Shown one piece after another: positions 8,276 to 16,816 of a stretch of DNA of 35,752 nucleotides; the stretch's first letter is position 1; every line of letters starts with the position of its first letter. Below the pieces are notes generated by a model that was not told where the DNA came from, ran no database searches, and saw nothing but the letters and a program-made list of their open reading frames with translations. The position numbers and the translations under genes are program-made. Source of the DNA: Bacteroidota bacterium (lineage in GTDB: Bacteria > Bacteroidota > Bacteroidia > Chitinophagales > LD1); the NCBI GenBank assembly GCA_947457525.1, contig CANGXE010000001.1:1-35752 (forward strand), in the 5' to 3' direction.

Positions 8276-8863
8276 CTATGGCTTATAGCGCATCACCCAG
8301 CTTTTTAGTGCGCTGCTTTTCAGTAGCGTTTCATGCACCAACTCAAAGCCTAGCTTTTGGTAGATGAGTACATTCTTAGCATCTTCTGTTTTAAGCCAAA
8401 ACTCATTCAATCCTTGCTTACGCATTTCACCAATAGATTGCTCAATAATTTGACGGCTGAGGCCTTTGCCTCGTACAGTTGCACTCACCCCCACGCACCA
8501 GATGTAGCCCATCTTTGCACCAGCATGTTTAGCTATCCAACCTTCCGACACGGCATCGTGGTTCATCAATCGAAGTGTAGATTTAACGCCCAACTTAAAC
8601 GGCAAACTCAACATCCCGGCTTTTGCCTCACGAATCAGCCCCAATGGAAAATGATGGCCTGGCAGCCAAATTAAGGCAGCTTGGTGGTCGGCATCGAGCA
8701 GCACACCACCATACTTAAAAGCAGCTTTGGCACAATGAGTATAAAGCTGATGTAGCGCCTGGCTACGCTCCTGCTCGGTGCGCCCCTCAAAAGCATGAAG
8801 CATGAGCGGGTAATGTAAAAAAGCATCAGCCAATATTTGACCGGCTTTTTGGTAAGATACCAT
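8276..8863 (-). CDS. GNAT family N-acetyltransferase
   Basis: 195 residues. The C-terminal half carries the GNAT core: WCVGVSATVRGKGLSRQII (122-140), where RGKGLS is the acetyl-CoA pyrophosphate loop, then WLKTEDAKNVLIYQKLGFELV, the usual late strand and helix. The N-terminal half (AFLHYPLMLHAFEG, AALIWLPG) matches the larger GNATs seen near metabolic genes in Bacteroidota and fungi. Substrate unknown. It begins 21 bp after the pheT stop and is probably the last gene of that transcript. Confidence 0.88.
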   Translation of the reverse strand: MVSYQKAGQILADAFLHYPLMLHAFEGRTEQERSQALHQLYTHCAKAAFKYGGVLLDADHQAALIWLPGHHFPLGLIREAKAGMLSLPFKLGVKSTLRLMNHDAVSEGWIAKHAGAKMGYIWCVGVSATVRGKGLSRQIIEQSIGEMRKQGLNEFWLKTEDAKNVLIYQKLGFELVHETLLKSSALKSWVMRYKP

Positions 8864-8884
8864 AAGTTAATTTAAGATTTAAAA

Positions 8885-11314
8885 CTAACCTTTACGTATA
8901 GTAGCACCGAGTTCGGTTTCAAACTTAGCCATCAATCTGCTCATTAGTTTTTCGATTTCTTGGTCTGTAAGTGTTTTGTCGGGATGTTGAAAGGTCATGC
9001 TGATGGCGTAGCTTTTCTTTCCGGCTTCAATCTTATCGCCTTTATACACATCAAACAAAGCAATTTGTTGTAATAGCTTTTTGCTTTCTACCTGTGTGAG
9101 TTGCTCAATCTGCTCGAAGCTGATGTTTTGATTAACTACCAAAGCCAAGTCACGCTTCACAGCAGGGAATTTTGGCAAAGCTGTAAACTGCACATGCGCA
9201 AACTGCGATTTATCCAGCAAATAAGACCAATTAAGATCGGCATAAAACACTTCTTGCTTAATATCAAACTTGGTCAATACCGATCGGTTTACCAAACCAA
9301 ATCGTGCAATTTCAATGCCTTCATTGCTCAACACGAGTGCATAATCAAAAGGAGATTGTTGAAGCACAGTCTGAGAAAAATGATAATGACCGAGCTTGGT
9401 CAAAATCATATTCACTAGTTGCTTGAGGTGATAGTAATTGTACTTATCTCCTTTACCCAACCAACTTTCTGACAAAGTTTGTCCGGTAAGAAACAAAGAA
9501 AGATGCAACTGTTCTTGGTAGGCGTTTTCTGTTTTGTGATATGTTTTGCCGAATTCATAAAAACGTAAATCGCTCATTTTGCGGTTTTGATTGTAGGCAA
9601 TCACCTCCAAGCCCGAATAGAGCATAGAAGTGCGCAAGCTATCGAGGTCGGCTGTTTGCGAGTTGAGGAGTTTGACCTGTTGTTTACGCAATACTTCATT
9701 TTCTTCAAATCTTGATTGTGATACCGAGTTGGTCCACACTTCGTTTAAACCACACCCGCTCAACAATTCCGCAATACTGTTCTCTACTTGCGTGGCGTTA
9801 ACTGCAGGTGAAAAAGTGAGTGCGGACTTTACTGTTTTCGGCAAGGTAAAACTGTTGTAGCCATAAATACGCACAATTTCTTCTACTACATCGGCTTCGC
9901 GTTTTACTTCTGATTTATAAGCCGGAATGAACAACTGCCACACATCGCCTTCTTCTTTTTCTATCCTAATGCCCAAACCCGAAAGGATAGTTTTGATAGT
10001 TGAAGTTTCTATAGGAAAACCAGCTAATCGCAACATACGATTAACCGACACATCCAAACTCCAATCTGGCAAAGCCGTTGGATAAATGTCAACCACATCA
10101 GAGGCAATAGCTCCTCCACAAATTTCAGTAATCAACAAAGCTGCACGTTGCAAGGCCTCGATGGTGATGTTTGGATCAGTACCTTTCTCAAAGTGTGTAG
10201 CGGCATCAGTACGTAGACCGTGGCGGCTTGATGTTTTGCGAATGGATGTAGACGAAAAATAGGCACTTTCTATAAATAGATTAACCGTGCTGCTCGTCAC
10301 GCCACTATCCAACCCACCAAACACTCCGGCCATACACATTGGTTTTTCTGCATCGTTTATCATTAAGTCTTCTGCGTGTAGTGTAAGTTCTTTTTCATCA
10401 AGAGTTTTGAACTTGGTGCCGTTAGCGACTTTTTTCACCACCACTTTGGTGTCTTTTATTTTGTCGTAATCAAACGCATGAAGCGGCTGACCATATTCGT
10501 GCAACACGAAATTGGTGATGTCTACCACATTATTGATACTTCGCACACCAATAGTACTTAGTTTGTTCTTTAACCAAGTTGGCGAATCAGCCACTTTGAT
10601 TCCCGCTATACATACCCCCGAGTAGCGCGGACAAGCTTCACTATCCAACACTTCTACATCAATTTTTAAGTTATTGTTCGCTACTTTAAAAGCAGAAACA
10701 TCGGGGCGTGTAAGCGACACTGGAGCTCGATAAGTAACCGGCAAAACAGTGGCTAAATCACGTGCCACACCAAGGTGCGAGAATGCATCCCCACGATTGG
10801 GTGTCAGTCCAATTTCTATGGTATAATCTGTTTCTACTTTAAAATATTCTGCAGCGGTTGTGCCAACGGCAACCGATGAATCAAGCACAATAATCCCCGC
10901 ATGACTATCAGATAAACCAAGTTCATCTTCTGCGCAAATCATTCCGAAGCTTTCCACACCACGGATTTTAGCTTTTTTCATCACCAATTTATCACCAGAA
11001 TAGGGATAAATCGTTGCACCGACTTGCGCTACTACTACTTTTTGGCCTTGAGCCACATTTGGCGCACCACAAACTATTTGAAGCAATTCGCCCGTGCCAA
11101 CATTTACTCTAGTCACAGAAAGTTTATCTGCATCAGGATGTTTTTCACATTCAACCACCTCTCCTATCACTACTCCCGCCAAACTGCCTTTTATACTTTC
11201 AAAAAAGATAACATCTTCCACTTCCAAACCTACACCCGTGAGCACTTCGCCCAGGTCTTGTGGAGTCAAGTTAAAATCTACATAATTCTTTAACCAGTTA
11301 TACGAAATTTTCAT
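8885..11314 (-). CDS. pheT: Phenylalanine--tRNA ligase beta subunit
   Basis: Beta subunit of the alpha2-beta2 enzyme that charges tRNA-Phe. Domains in order: N-terminal helix region, an EMAP/OB tRNA-binding domain (about 40-150; HPDADKLSV, QIVCGAPNV, GMICAEDELGLS), the B3/B4 editing domain (about 215-390; LHEYGQPLHAFDYDKI), B5 (about 405-480), the catalytic-like domain, and a C-terminal ferredoxin-fold anticodon-binding domain (about 715-809; FPAVKRDLALV, FQHPDKTLTDQEIEKLM). 809 residues is normal. The alpha subunit gene pheS is not adjacent, unlike the E. coli arrangement. The Omp28-like gene ends 32 bp upstream and the GNAT gene follows 21 bp downstream, suggesting a shared transcript, though the 32 bp gap could hold its own promoter. 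Confidence 0.97.
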   Translation of the reverse strand: MKISYNWLKNYVDFNLTPQDLGEVLTGVGLEVEDVIFFESIKGSLAGVVIGEVVECEKHPDADKLSVTRVNVGTGELLQIVCGAPNVAQGQKVVVAQVGATIYPYSGDKLVMKKAKIRGVESFGMICAEDELGLSDSHAGIIVLDSSVAVGTTAAEYFKVETDYTIEIGLTPNRGDAFSHLGVARDLATVLPVTYRAPVSLTRPDVSAFKVANNNLKIDVEVLDSEACPRYSGVCIAGIKVADSPTWLKNKLSTIGVRSINNVVDITNFVLHEYGQPLHAFDYDKIKDTKVVVKKVANGTKFKTLDEKELTLHAEDLMINDAEKPMCMAGVFGGLDSGVTSSTVNLFIESAYFSSTSIRKTSSRHGLRTDAATHFEKGTDPNITIEALQRAALLITEICGGAIASDVVDIYPTALPDWSLDVSVNRMLRLAGFPIETSTIKTILSGLGIRIEKEEGDVWQLFIPAYKSEVKREADVVEEIVRIYGYNSFTLPKTVKSALTFSPAVNATQVENSIAELLSGCGLNEVWTNSVSQSRFEENEVLRKQQVKLLNSQTADLDSLRTSMLYSGLEVIAYNQNRKMSDLRFYEFGKTYHKTENAYQEQLHLSLFLTGQTLSESWLGKGDKYNYYHLKQLVNMILTKLGHYHFSQTVLQQSPFDYALVLSNEGIEIARFGLVNRSVLTKFDIKQEVFYADLNWSYLLDKSQFAHVQFTALPKFPAVKRDLALVVNQNISFEQIEQLTQVESKKLLQQIALFDVYKGDKIEAGKKSYAISMTFQHPDKTLTDQEIEKLMSRLMAKFETELGATIRKG

Positions 11315-11346
11315 GGGAGCGAATATAGGGGTGTTTCTAAAAAAGA

Positions 11347-12216
11347 CTACTTGATTTTAATCTCTTTTCCTTGGTAAATAATTTTACTGTTTTGGAACGC
11401 GTGCAGGTAAGCCACCAAATACATGTCATCTTCTTTCCAACCTGCATCCAACACTTTTTTGTACACCTTGCGCACTACGCGTCCGGGCTCACGTGTAGCG
11501 GAGATAATATCACCTTGCGTTTCGGAGATAAACTCGCGAACGATATCTTTATGCGTGTAGAAAGTATCAATCACCGAGCCGTCTAGTTGAGCCGTCACAA
11601 TATCGCTCTCCGCCAAAAGAACAGTCACTTTATTCTCTTCAGAAACAGCTTGGGTATAATGGATTTCGACTACCATGGTCAACTCGCGACTAGTAGAATT
11701 GTAGGTGGTTTTTAAATCAATGTTAGCTTTTGGTGTATTCGCCAATTGATTGGCTACCTGGCTAGTCCATTTGCTCTTATCGAGTAAAATTTTGGTTTCT
11801 CCGCTAAACACCGTCCTGTCAATCCCGGCTGCCGGTTCCAAACCGATTTGGCCTAAGTAGTCGAAGAGCGACTGGGACTTCTGGCTGCGAAAATCATGTG
11901 CACTGAACGGATAAGGCGCCCCCAAAGAATTTATGGGATGAAAACTCACCGCAACTACTTTCCCAGGATTAGCCGTCTTGATGGCGTTAATAATCTGATG
12001 GCCTTGAGGGCAGTTCGGACAGCGCACTCCGGTAAATTCTTCAATGACCACGTGTTTGGCTTCCGGAGTTTGTACAGGAGACTCTATGTATGTGGTGTCA
12101 GAAACCGAGTTTTGGTTTTTACCCAAGTTGATATCAGGCCCAATTTCTTCGCAAGAAGAAACAAACACGAAAGCAAGAGCAAAAACAACGAAAAGTAACC
12201 GATGAATAAACTGCAT
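11347..12216 (-). CDS. Omp28-like outer-membrane lipoprotein with thioredoxin-like CxxC
   Basis: 289 residues. The signal peptide ends FVSSC (lipid-attached Cys22), followed by a linker and a thioredoxin-like domain opened by EEFTGVRCPNCPQGHQ, whose CPNC (Cys66, Cys69) is in the place of a redox-active CxxC. This layout matches the Omp28 family first described in Porphyromonas. A beta-rich C-terminal part (about 165-289) follows. The open frame reaches two codons further to a TTG at 12222; ATG at 12216 is the better start. It lies 9 bp downstream of the beta-barrel gene, so the two are almost certainly co-transcribed and probably act together at the outer membrane. A thiol-disulfide role is inferred from the CxxC only. 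Confidence 0.85.
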   Translation of the reverse strand: MQFIHRLLFVVFALAFVFVSSCEEIGPDINLGKNQNSVSDTTYIESPVQTPEAKHVVIEEFTGVRCPNCPQGHQIINAIKTANPGKVVAVSFHPINSLGAPYPFSAHDFRSQKSQSLFDYLGQIGLEPAAGIDRTVFSGETKILLDKSKWTSQVANQLANTPKANIDLKTTYNSTSRELTMVVEIHYTQAVSEENKVTVLLAESDIVTAQLDGSVIDTFYTHKDIVREFISETQGDIISATREPGRVVRKVYKKVLDAGWKEDDMYLVAYLHAFQNSKIIYQGKEIKIK

Positions 12217-12225
12217 AACCAAAAT

Positions 12226-13860
12226 TTAAAACGTAGAGTTAATACCTAATTTGACGCCACTAAAGGCAGGCTCTAAACGACAAACACCACCCGTACATAC
12301 TATCCCCTCAACTTGTTTAACAAAAGCTAACGAGAATCGGTTTGCTCCGTGGGTATAAGCCGCAAAAATGTTGTAATAATGATTGGCGTTCGGATTGATC
12401 TCAGGATTAGGTTTAAAGTTCCACATATCCGACACCGCTATTGAGAAATGTGGTGCAAAGTTAAACTCAATCAATCCGAAAATCCACTGGCCATAGTCTT
12501 TAATAACATGTTGATATTGCCACTCGGTGCGAATGCTCATTTTTTTATTGATTTTATAGCTTAACTCAAAGAAAGGGGTATAAGCATTTATATCATGGTG
12601 GCCTTCTTTGCGGTAAATAAACTTGTTATAGCGGGCAAAGTGAAATCCGATTTCAAACTCTAAAGACTTGGTAGGTTTAAACTGCCCGGCAATGTAAGCC
12701 TCACCAAAGAAAGCGGTGTCAGATGGGTTGTATTGCTTCAATAAAAAGTCGCGGATGTAAGCACCTTGAACCGTAAACGTCATTTTTCGGTTAGGTGAAT
12801 AGGTGATTTCCGTGCCGAATGACAATTCTCTATTTTCTAGTGACTGTGCAAAATACAAAGCGGGTAAGCGCAATGAATTTTGGCGAGAAACAGGCGGCAA
12901 GAAACTCAACAAACCATCAAAGAGTGCCTCTGTCGGATTTGGTGAAGTGTGCAAATAAAAGTTCTCCGTGCGTTTAAATTGGAACGTGACACCAAAACCT
13001 TTTTTCGAGTAGTTCATAGTGGTAAACACACAGTTTCCGGATGAATTTATCAAGGTATCTTTTGCATCTCTGATTTGATCTTTCTTAATCGCTTCTCGAG
13101 TTTTGAACGCCCCTTCTACATACCAGCTAAAGCTCCCTGCGGTCAATGTGTTATAAAAAGTGGCAGCATAGGTATTATACTTTGGCACAAAGCGACCGAG
13201 TGTGTCATAAGTTTCTATAGTTGACACTACTTGGTCAATACTCTCTTTATCCATGCTACGGTTTAAAATACCCACACCCGGCTGCAACAATACTTTGTCT
13301 TTTATATTAAAGTTCCCATCGGCATTAAACCCGAAGATGATTGGTTTTTGTATACTAAACTTCAACTTTTGAACTCCGGCAAAAGCTTTTAATCGAACTA
13401 CTTCTTTAATATCATACTCTAACCTAGCTCCAAGTATAGCGTTATCAATGCCAAGAGGTCTTTCTTCATAGCTGCGAAAGATAATTCCAGAGCCGATTTG
13501 GTCATAAATATAACCACCGGTGATGGTTAAATCTTTTACTTTCTTTTTTATATAAAAATTACCGATGCCCACAGCAGTATATGGCGTGGTAGGCACACGG
13601 AGAATAGAGTTATAAAACACATCCATTCTAACTCCGGCCTCTAAGCCAAACTTCTCGTTAGTATAATTCAAATTTAACCAAGCATCAGCCCCAATTTTCA
13701 GATTGTCATAATGCGGTAAATTGAAAGCGCCAATTTTCTCATCGCGAATAAAAAAGTTGGCGTTAGATTGAAAAGCACCCGAGAAATAACCGGATTGCGC
13801 GATTACTGAAAGAGTATTAGTCAATAAGAAAGTTGACAAACACAAAAGCCTTATCCACAT
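12226..13860 (-). CDS. Outer-membrane beta-barrel protein, DUF6029-like
   Basis: 544 residues with a signal peptide (about 1-21, ending SVIAQ). The mature chain is made of many alternating amphipathic strands with aromatic girdles (GGYIYDQIGSGIIFRSYEERP, FEIGFHFARYNKFIYRKEG, IRTEWQYQHVIKDYGQWIFG) and ends in a strand with terminal Phe (GVKLGINSTF), as outer-membrane barrels do. The YxDQxGSGIIFRSYEER stretch resembles the DUF6029 barrels of Bacteroidota, recalled from memory. A barrel of roughly 20 or more strands is likely. It is the first gene of the minus-strand run with the Omp28-like lipoprotein 9 bp behind it, so a barrel-lipoprotein pair is the natural reading. Function unknown. Confidence 0.8.
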   Translation of the reverse strand: MWIRLLCLSTFLLTNTLSVIAQSGYFSGAFQSNANFFIRDEKIGAFNLPHYDNLKIGADAWLNLNYTNEKFGLEAGVRMDVFYNSILRVPTTPYTAVGIGNFYIKKKVKDLTITGGYIYDQIGSGIIFRSYEERPLGIDNAILGARLEYDIKEVVRLKAFAGVQKLKFSIQKPIIFGFNADGNFNIKDKVLLQPGVGILNRSMDKESIDQVVSTIETYDTLGRFVPKYNTYAATFYNTLTAGSFSWYVEGAFKTREAIKKDQIRDAKDTLINSSGNCVFTTMNYSKKGFGVTFQFKRTENFYLHTSPNPTEALFDGLLSFLPPVSRQNSLRLPALYFAQSLENRELSFGTEITYSPNRKMTFTVQGAYIRDFLLKQYNPSDTAFFGEAYIAGQFKPTKSLEFEIGFHFARYNKFIYRKEGHHDINAYTPFFELSYKINKKMSIRTEWQYQHVIKDYGQWIFGLIEFNFAPHFSIAVSDMWNFKPNPEINPNANHYYNIFAAYTHGANRFSLAFVKQVEGIVCTGGVCRLEPAFSGVKLGINSTF

Positions 13861-13883
13861 TATAAAAACTATATTTTAAGCAG

Positions 13884-13891
13884 TAAAGGTA
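13884..13891 (-). promoter_or_regulatory. Candidate -7 box for the beta-barrel/Omp28 transcript
   Basis: TACCTTTA on the minus strand differs from TAnnTTTG only in the last base and lies 23 bp before the ATG at 13860. No clear TTG upstream box is seen, so support is moderate at best. Confidence 0.35.
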
Positions 13892-13942
13892 TCAGAATTG
13901 TGATTGTATAAAAATGGTTTATTTTCGGATAATATTTCTTTT

Positions 13943-13959
13943 TTGGCACGACAGTTGGT
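13943..13959 (+). promoter_or_regulatory. Sigma-54 (RpoN)-like promoter before the TlpA-like gene
   Basis: TTGGCACG (13943-13950), four bases, TTGGT (13955-13959). The recalled sigma-54 consensus is TTGGCACG-N4-TTGCW; the -24 half is perfect and the -12 half has one mismatch (G for C). The spacing is exact. Transcription would start near 13970, 13 bases before the ATG at 13983. Confidence 0.5.
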
Positions 13960-13982
13960 TAAACAACTACAAATCTATCAAA

Positions 13983-14504
13983 ATGCAAAAAACAAGTTTT
14001 TTTATCGCCACAATAATAATCGCTCTTTTTAGCCATGCTCAAGAGAAGACAGTATTGGAAAAAATATTAGGCGAAAAAACATTGCCATCTATTACTTTAC
14101 TTGACATGAATGGCAAAAAAGTGAATGTGGCAGACTATGGCAAATCCGGTAAAATCACCATTCTCAGCTTTTGGGCCACGTGGTGTATTCCTTGTAAAAA
14201 AGAGCTAGCAAACATGGCAGAATTACAAGAAGATTGGGCTAAAAAATACAATACGCAAATTGTAGCAGTTTCAATAGATGATTCTAGAAATACTACTAAA
14301 GTTAAGCCTTATGTTGATGGTCAACGATGGGAGTATGAGGTATTACTCGATGTTAACCAAGATTTGAAACGAAACTTAAACATACCGAGTGTACCGTTTA
14401 CTATCTTAGTTGACTCGGAAGGCAAAATTGTATACACTCACTCCGGTTACACCGAAGGGGATGAATACGTTTTAGAAGAGCAGATTCAGAAAATCAAAAA
14501 GTAA
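13983..14504 (+). CDS. TlpA/ResA-like exported thioredoxin
   Basis: 173 residues with an N-terminal signal peptide (about 1-19, ending LFSHAQ) and a single thioredoxin-fold domain of the AhpC/TSA-Redoxin type: FWATWCIPCKKEL with the active-site Cys68-Ile-Pro-Cys71, IVAVSIDDSR, and the cis-proline loop SVPFTILVD (Pro138). Proteins of this type reduce or isomerise disulfides in the periplasm. The frame is open from 13914, but a start there would lie upstream of the promoter-like site at 13943-13959 and would spoil the signal peptide, so 13983 is preferred. It is divergent from the barrel/Omp28-like pair, whose lipoprotein also carries CxxC, hinting at a shared exported thiol pathway. Confidence 0.92.
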   Translation: MQKTSFFIATIIIALFSHAQEKTVLEKILGEKTLPSITLLDMNGKKVNVADYGKSGKITILSFWATWCIPCKKELANMAELQEDWAKKYNTQIVAVSIDDSRNTTKVKPYVDGQRWEYEVLLDVNQDLKRNLNIPSVPFTILVDSEGKIVYTHSGYTEGDEYVLEEQIQKIKK

Positions 14505-14513
14505 ATATCAATA

Positions 14514-15809
14514 CTACTTTTTCTTTGATGACCGGCCTGTAGGCTGGTCATCTGTTTTATAGCCCAGTCCTGCAGCCAATTTATAGTTCTTTAGTGCTAA
14601 TTTTTTCTTCCCAAGACCGGTGTAAGCATCACCCAAAGCTTGATAAGTGTTGGCGTAGCCTGCATCATAAGTAACTGCTTTATTCAAAAACTCAACCGCC
14701 TTACCATATATACCTATTTTATTAGCACACATTCCGGCACCATAGAGAAAGTCTCTACTTTCACCTAACTTTTGAAGCGCAGTTTCGTAGCTATTGAACG
14801 CCTCTTCAAAACTCTTGTTGGAAATGTATGCTTTACCCAATTCGCTGTAGGCTTGCGGATTTTTAGGATTCATGCGAATTATATTCTGCAAGTAAGAAGC
14901 GGCATGCACATAATCATTATTCTTTTGTGCTATATTCACCAAGTTCCAGCCTACTTTTTCGTTGTTTCTGTTTATGGCGTATAATCTTGCTAGATACTTT
15001 TCTGCATTTTTGAGGTCGTGCTGTTCTAAATATATCTGTGCAATCAAAGCAACTGTATTTGAATCCTTCGGCATCAATATAAACGCTTGTTCTAAACTCA
15101 CCAAGGCTGCAGTTTTGTCATTCAAGCCAAAATGAATTCTACCGAGATTATAATGCGCCATGCCGTTCAACTTATCGAGAAGTATTGACTGACAGAAATA
15201 ATTACGAGCAGTTAGATAGTTATTTTGCACCATGTAGCATACTCCGACCAAGTTGTGTACGTCCGAACGATTAAAATTCAAATCCAATATGCTTCGGTAG
15301 TTAACGAGAGCTTCATCGTACTTGCCTTGGTAAAACTGAGCATTCGCCAAATAATAAAGGGCAAAAGTGTCTTTGGGTACCAACTTTAAATACTCTTTGA
15401 AAAAAAATTCACTAGAGTCAAAACGAGCAACATTATAACTGCTGGCACCGTTGCTCAGAACTTGACGTTGATACAACTCAGGCGTTAAATTGGCCGATGC
15501 AATACGGTTATAGATTTCATCTTGAGGTTTAAATCTTTGCGCTTCTTCGTGTGCTTTGCTACCAGCTTGATCATTTCTCAACGAATCGTAGGCCATAGCC
15601 ATCAATCCTGCTACTAAACCATCTCCTTCACCTAGCGCTACCATTTTTTGACAGTTTAAAATACAATCAATGTATTTGGCTTGTGCAAAGTTCCTAATCG
15701 CATCAACTCTCAAATTTTTTGTGTCACTAGAAGTTATTCTAGCCGGAGATTGTGCATTGACTAAAACTGCCAACCATACAAAAATTGCGATAAATACACC
15801 CTGCTTCAT
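14514..15809 (-). CDS. Exported tetratricopeptide-repeat protein
   Basis: 431 residues: signal peptide (about 1-19, ending VLVNAQ), then about nine or ten TPR units from residue 30 to 415. Repeat signatures include ALYYLANAQFYQGKYDEALVN, AHYNLGRIHFGLNDKTAAL, AYSELGKAYISNKSFEEAFN and TYQALGDAYTGLGKKKLALK. The C-terminus is basic (GRSSKKK). Likely a periplasmic or surface scaffold for protein contacts; the partner is unknown. It starts 11 bp after the stop of the 3-hydroxyacyl-CoA dehydrogenase gene and converges on the TlpA-like gene with 9 bp between stops and no clear terminator there. Confidence 0.88.
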   Translation of the reverse strand: MKQGVFIAIFVWLAVLVNAQSPARITSSDTKNLRVDAIRNFAQAKYIDCILNCQKMVALGEGDGLVAGLMAMAYDSLRNDQAGSKAHEEAQRFKPQDEIYNRIASANLTPELYQRQVLSNGASSYNVARFDSSEFFFKEYLKLVPKDTFALYYLANAQFYQGKYDEALVNYRSILDLNFNRSDVHNLVGVCYMVQNNYLTARNYFCQSILLDKLNGMAHYNLGRIHFGLNDKTAALVSLEQAFILMPKDSNTVALIAQIYLEQHDLKNAEKYLARLYAINRNNEKVGWNLVNIAQKNNDYVHAASYLQNIIRMNPKNPQAYSELGKAYISNKSFEEAFNSYETALQKLGESRDFLYGAGMCANKIGIYGKAVEFLNKAVTYDAGYANTYQALGDAYTGLGKKKLALKNYKLAAGLGYKTDDQPTGRSSKKK

Positions 15810-15820
15810 ATATCTCGGTT

Positions 15821-16711
15821 TTATATTTTAAATCTCTCTGAGACCACTAGTTCCTTACTCCCGGCAGTGTACTTATAAAATCCCTCACCAGTTTTTGCAC
15901 CCAAATAGCCCGCAGTCACCATATTGACCAATAGTGGACATGGCGCATACTTTGGATTGCCAAAACCAACGTGCAACACATTTAAAATAGCCAGACAAAC
16001 GTCCAAGCCTATAAAATCTGCTAATTGCAACGGTCCCATTGGATGAGCCATACCCAGCTTCATCACAGTATCAATTTCAGCTATCCCAGCTACTCCTTCG
16101 TGTAGCGTTATTATTGCTTCGTTTATCATAGGCATCAAAATCCTATTGGCCACAAAGCCGGGGTAATCATTCGCCTCTACAGGTATCTTTCCTAGTGTAC
16201 GAGTACATATATCAATTTGTTGCAATGTTTCGCGACTAGTTGCGTAGCCATTGATAACTTCTACCAACTTCATCACCGGAACCGGATTCATAAAGTGCAT
16301 GCCAATCACTTTGTCGGGGCGTTTTGTTGCTGCACCAATCCGCGTGATGCTAATACTTGATGTGTTAGACGCTAAAATAGTTTCCTGCTTACAGATCTCA
16401 TCAAGCTGCTTAAATATTTTCAACTTGATATCTACGTTTTCTGTGGCAGCTTCTACTACTAAATCTGCATCGGCACATACATCAAAGGATGTGGCTATGC
16501 TTAGATTTTTAAGTGTTTCTGCTTTCTGCAACTCTGTGAGCGTTTGTTTAGCAATCAAACGATCTAGGTTTTTAGTGATAGTCGCTATAGCTTTAGTTAG
16601 TTGCTCGGCAGATAAATCCACCAATTTCACTTCAAATCCATTCATAGCAAAAACGTGGGCAATGCCATTACCCATTGTTCCGGCACCAATTACAGCTACT
16701 TTAGAAATCAT
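15821..16711 (-). CDS. 3-hydroxybutyryl-CoA / 3-hydroxyacyl-CoA dehydrogenase
   Basis: NAD(P)-dependent oxidation of 3-hydroxyacyl-CoA to 3-ketoacyl-CoA, or the reverse, in fatty-acid or phenylacetate breakdown or butyrate-type metabolism. 296 residues in the compact single-function form: Rossmann motif GAGTMGNG (9-16), acidic residue Asp32 after the second strand (favouring NAD), SNTSS (115-119), and HFMNPVPVMKLVEV with the catalytic His139 and Glu151, then the C-terminal dimerisation domain (NDYPGFVANRILMPMINEA). The frame opens at a TTG at 16720, three codons upstream; ATG at 16711 is the better start. Hbd, PaaH and FadB2 cannot be told apart from sequence alone, and no other beta-oxidation genes are adjacent. 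Confidence 0.92.
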   Translation of the reverse strand: MISKVAVIGAGTMGNGIAHVFAMNGFEVKLVDLSAEQLTKAIATITKNLDRLIAKQTLTELQKAETLKNLSIATSFDVCADADLVVEAATENVDIKLKIFKQLDEICKQETILASNTSSISITRIGAATKRPDKVIGMHFMNPVPVMKLVEVINGYATSRETLQQIDICTRTLGKIPVEANDYPGFVANRILMPMINEAIITLHEGVAGIAEIDTVMKLGMAHPMGPLQLADFIGLDVCLAILNVLHVGFGNPKYAPCPLLVNMVTAGYLGAKTGEGFYKYTAGSKELVVSERFKI

Positions 16712-16717
16712 ACGGTT

Positions 16718-16725
16718 CAAATTTA
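16718..16725 (-). promoter_or_regulatory. Candidate -7 box for the 3-hydroxyacyl-CoA dehydrogenase gene
   Basis: TAAATTTG on the minus strand fits TAnnTTTG exactly but lies only 6 bases before the ATG at 16711, so a transcript from it would have almost no leader. No TTG box is seen upstream; the flanking DNA is very AT-rich, so chance is possible. Confidence 0.25.
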
Positions 16726-16816
16726 AGTTTAGAAAAATTAATATTTATTAAATAACTAATACGTTGTGGATATAACTAAACACTAATAGACACTCTTATA
16801 AAAAAGTTGAGCGAAA

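Noticed and set aside
13914..13982. Upstream start for the TlpA-like gene at 13914
   Set aside because: It would place a long odd stretch before the signal peptide and lie upstream of the promoter-like site.
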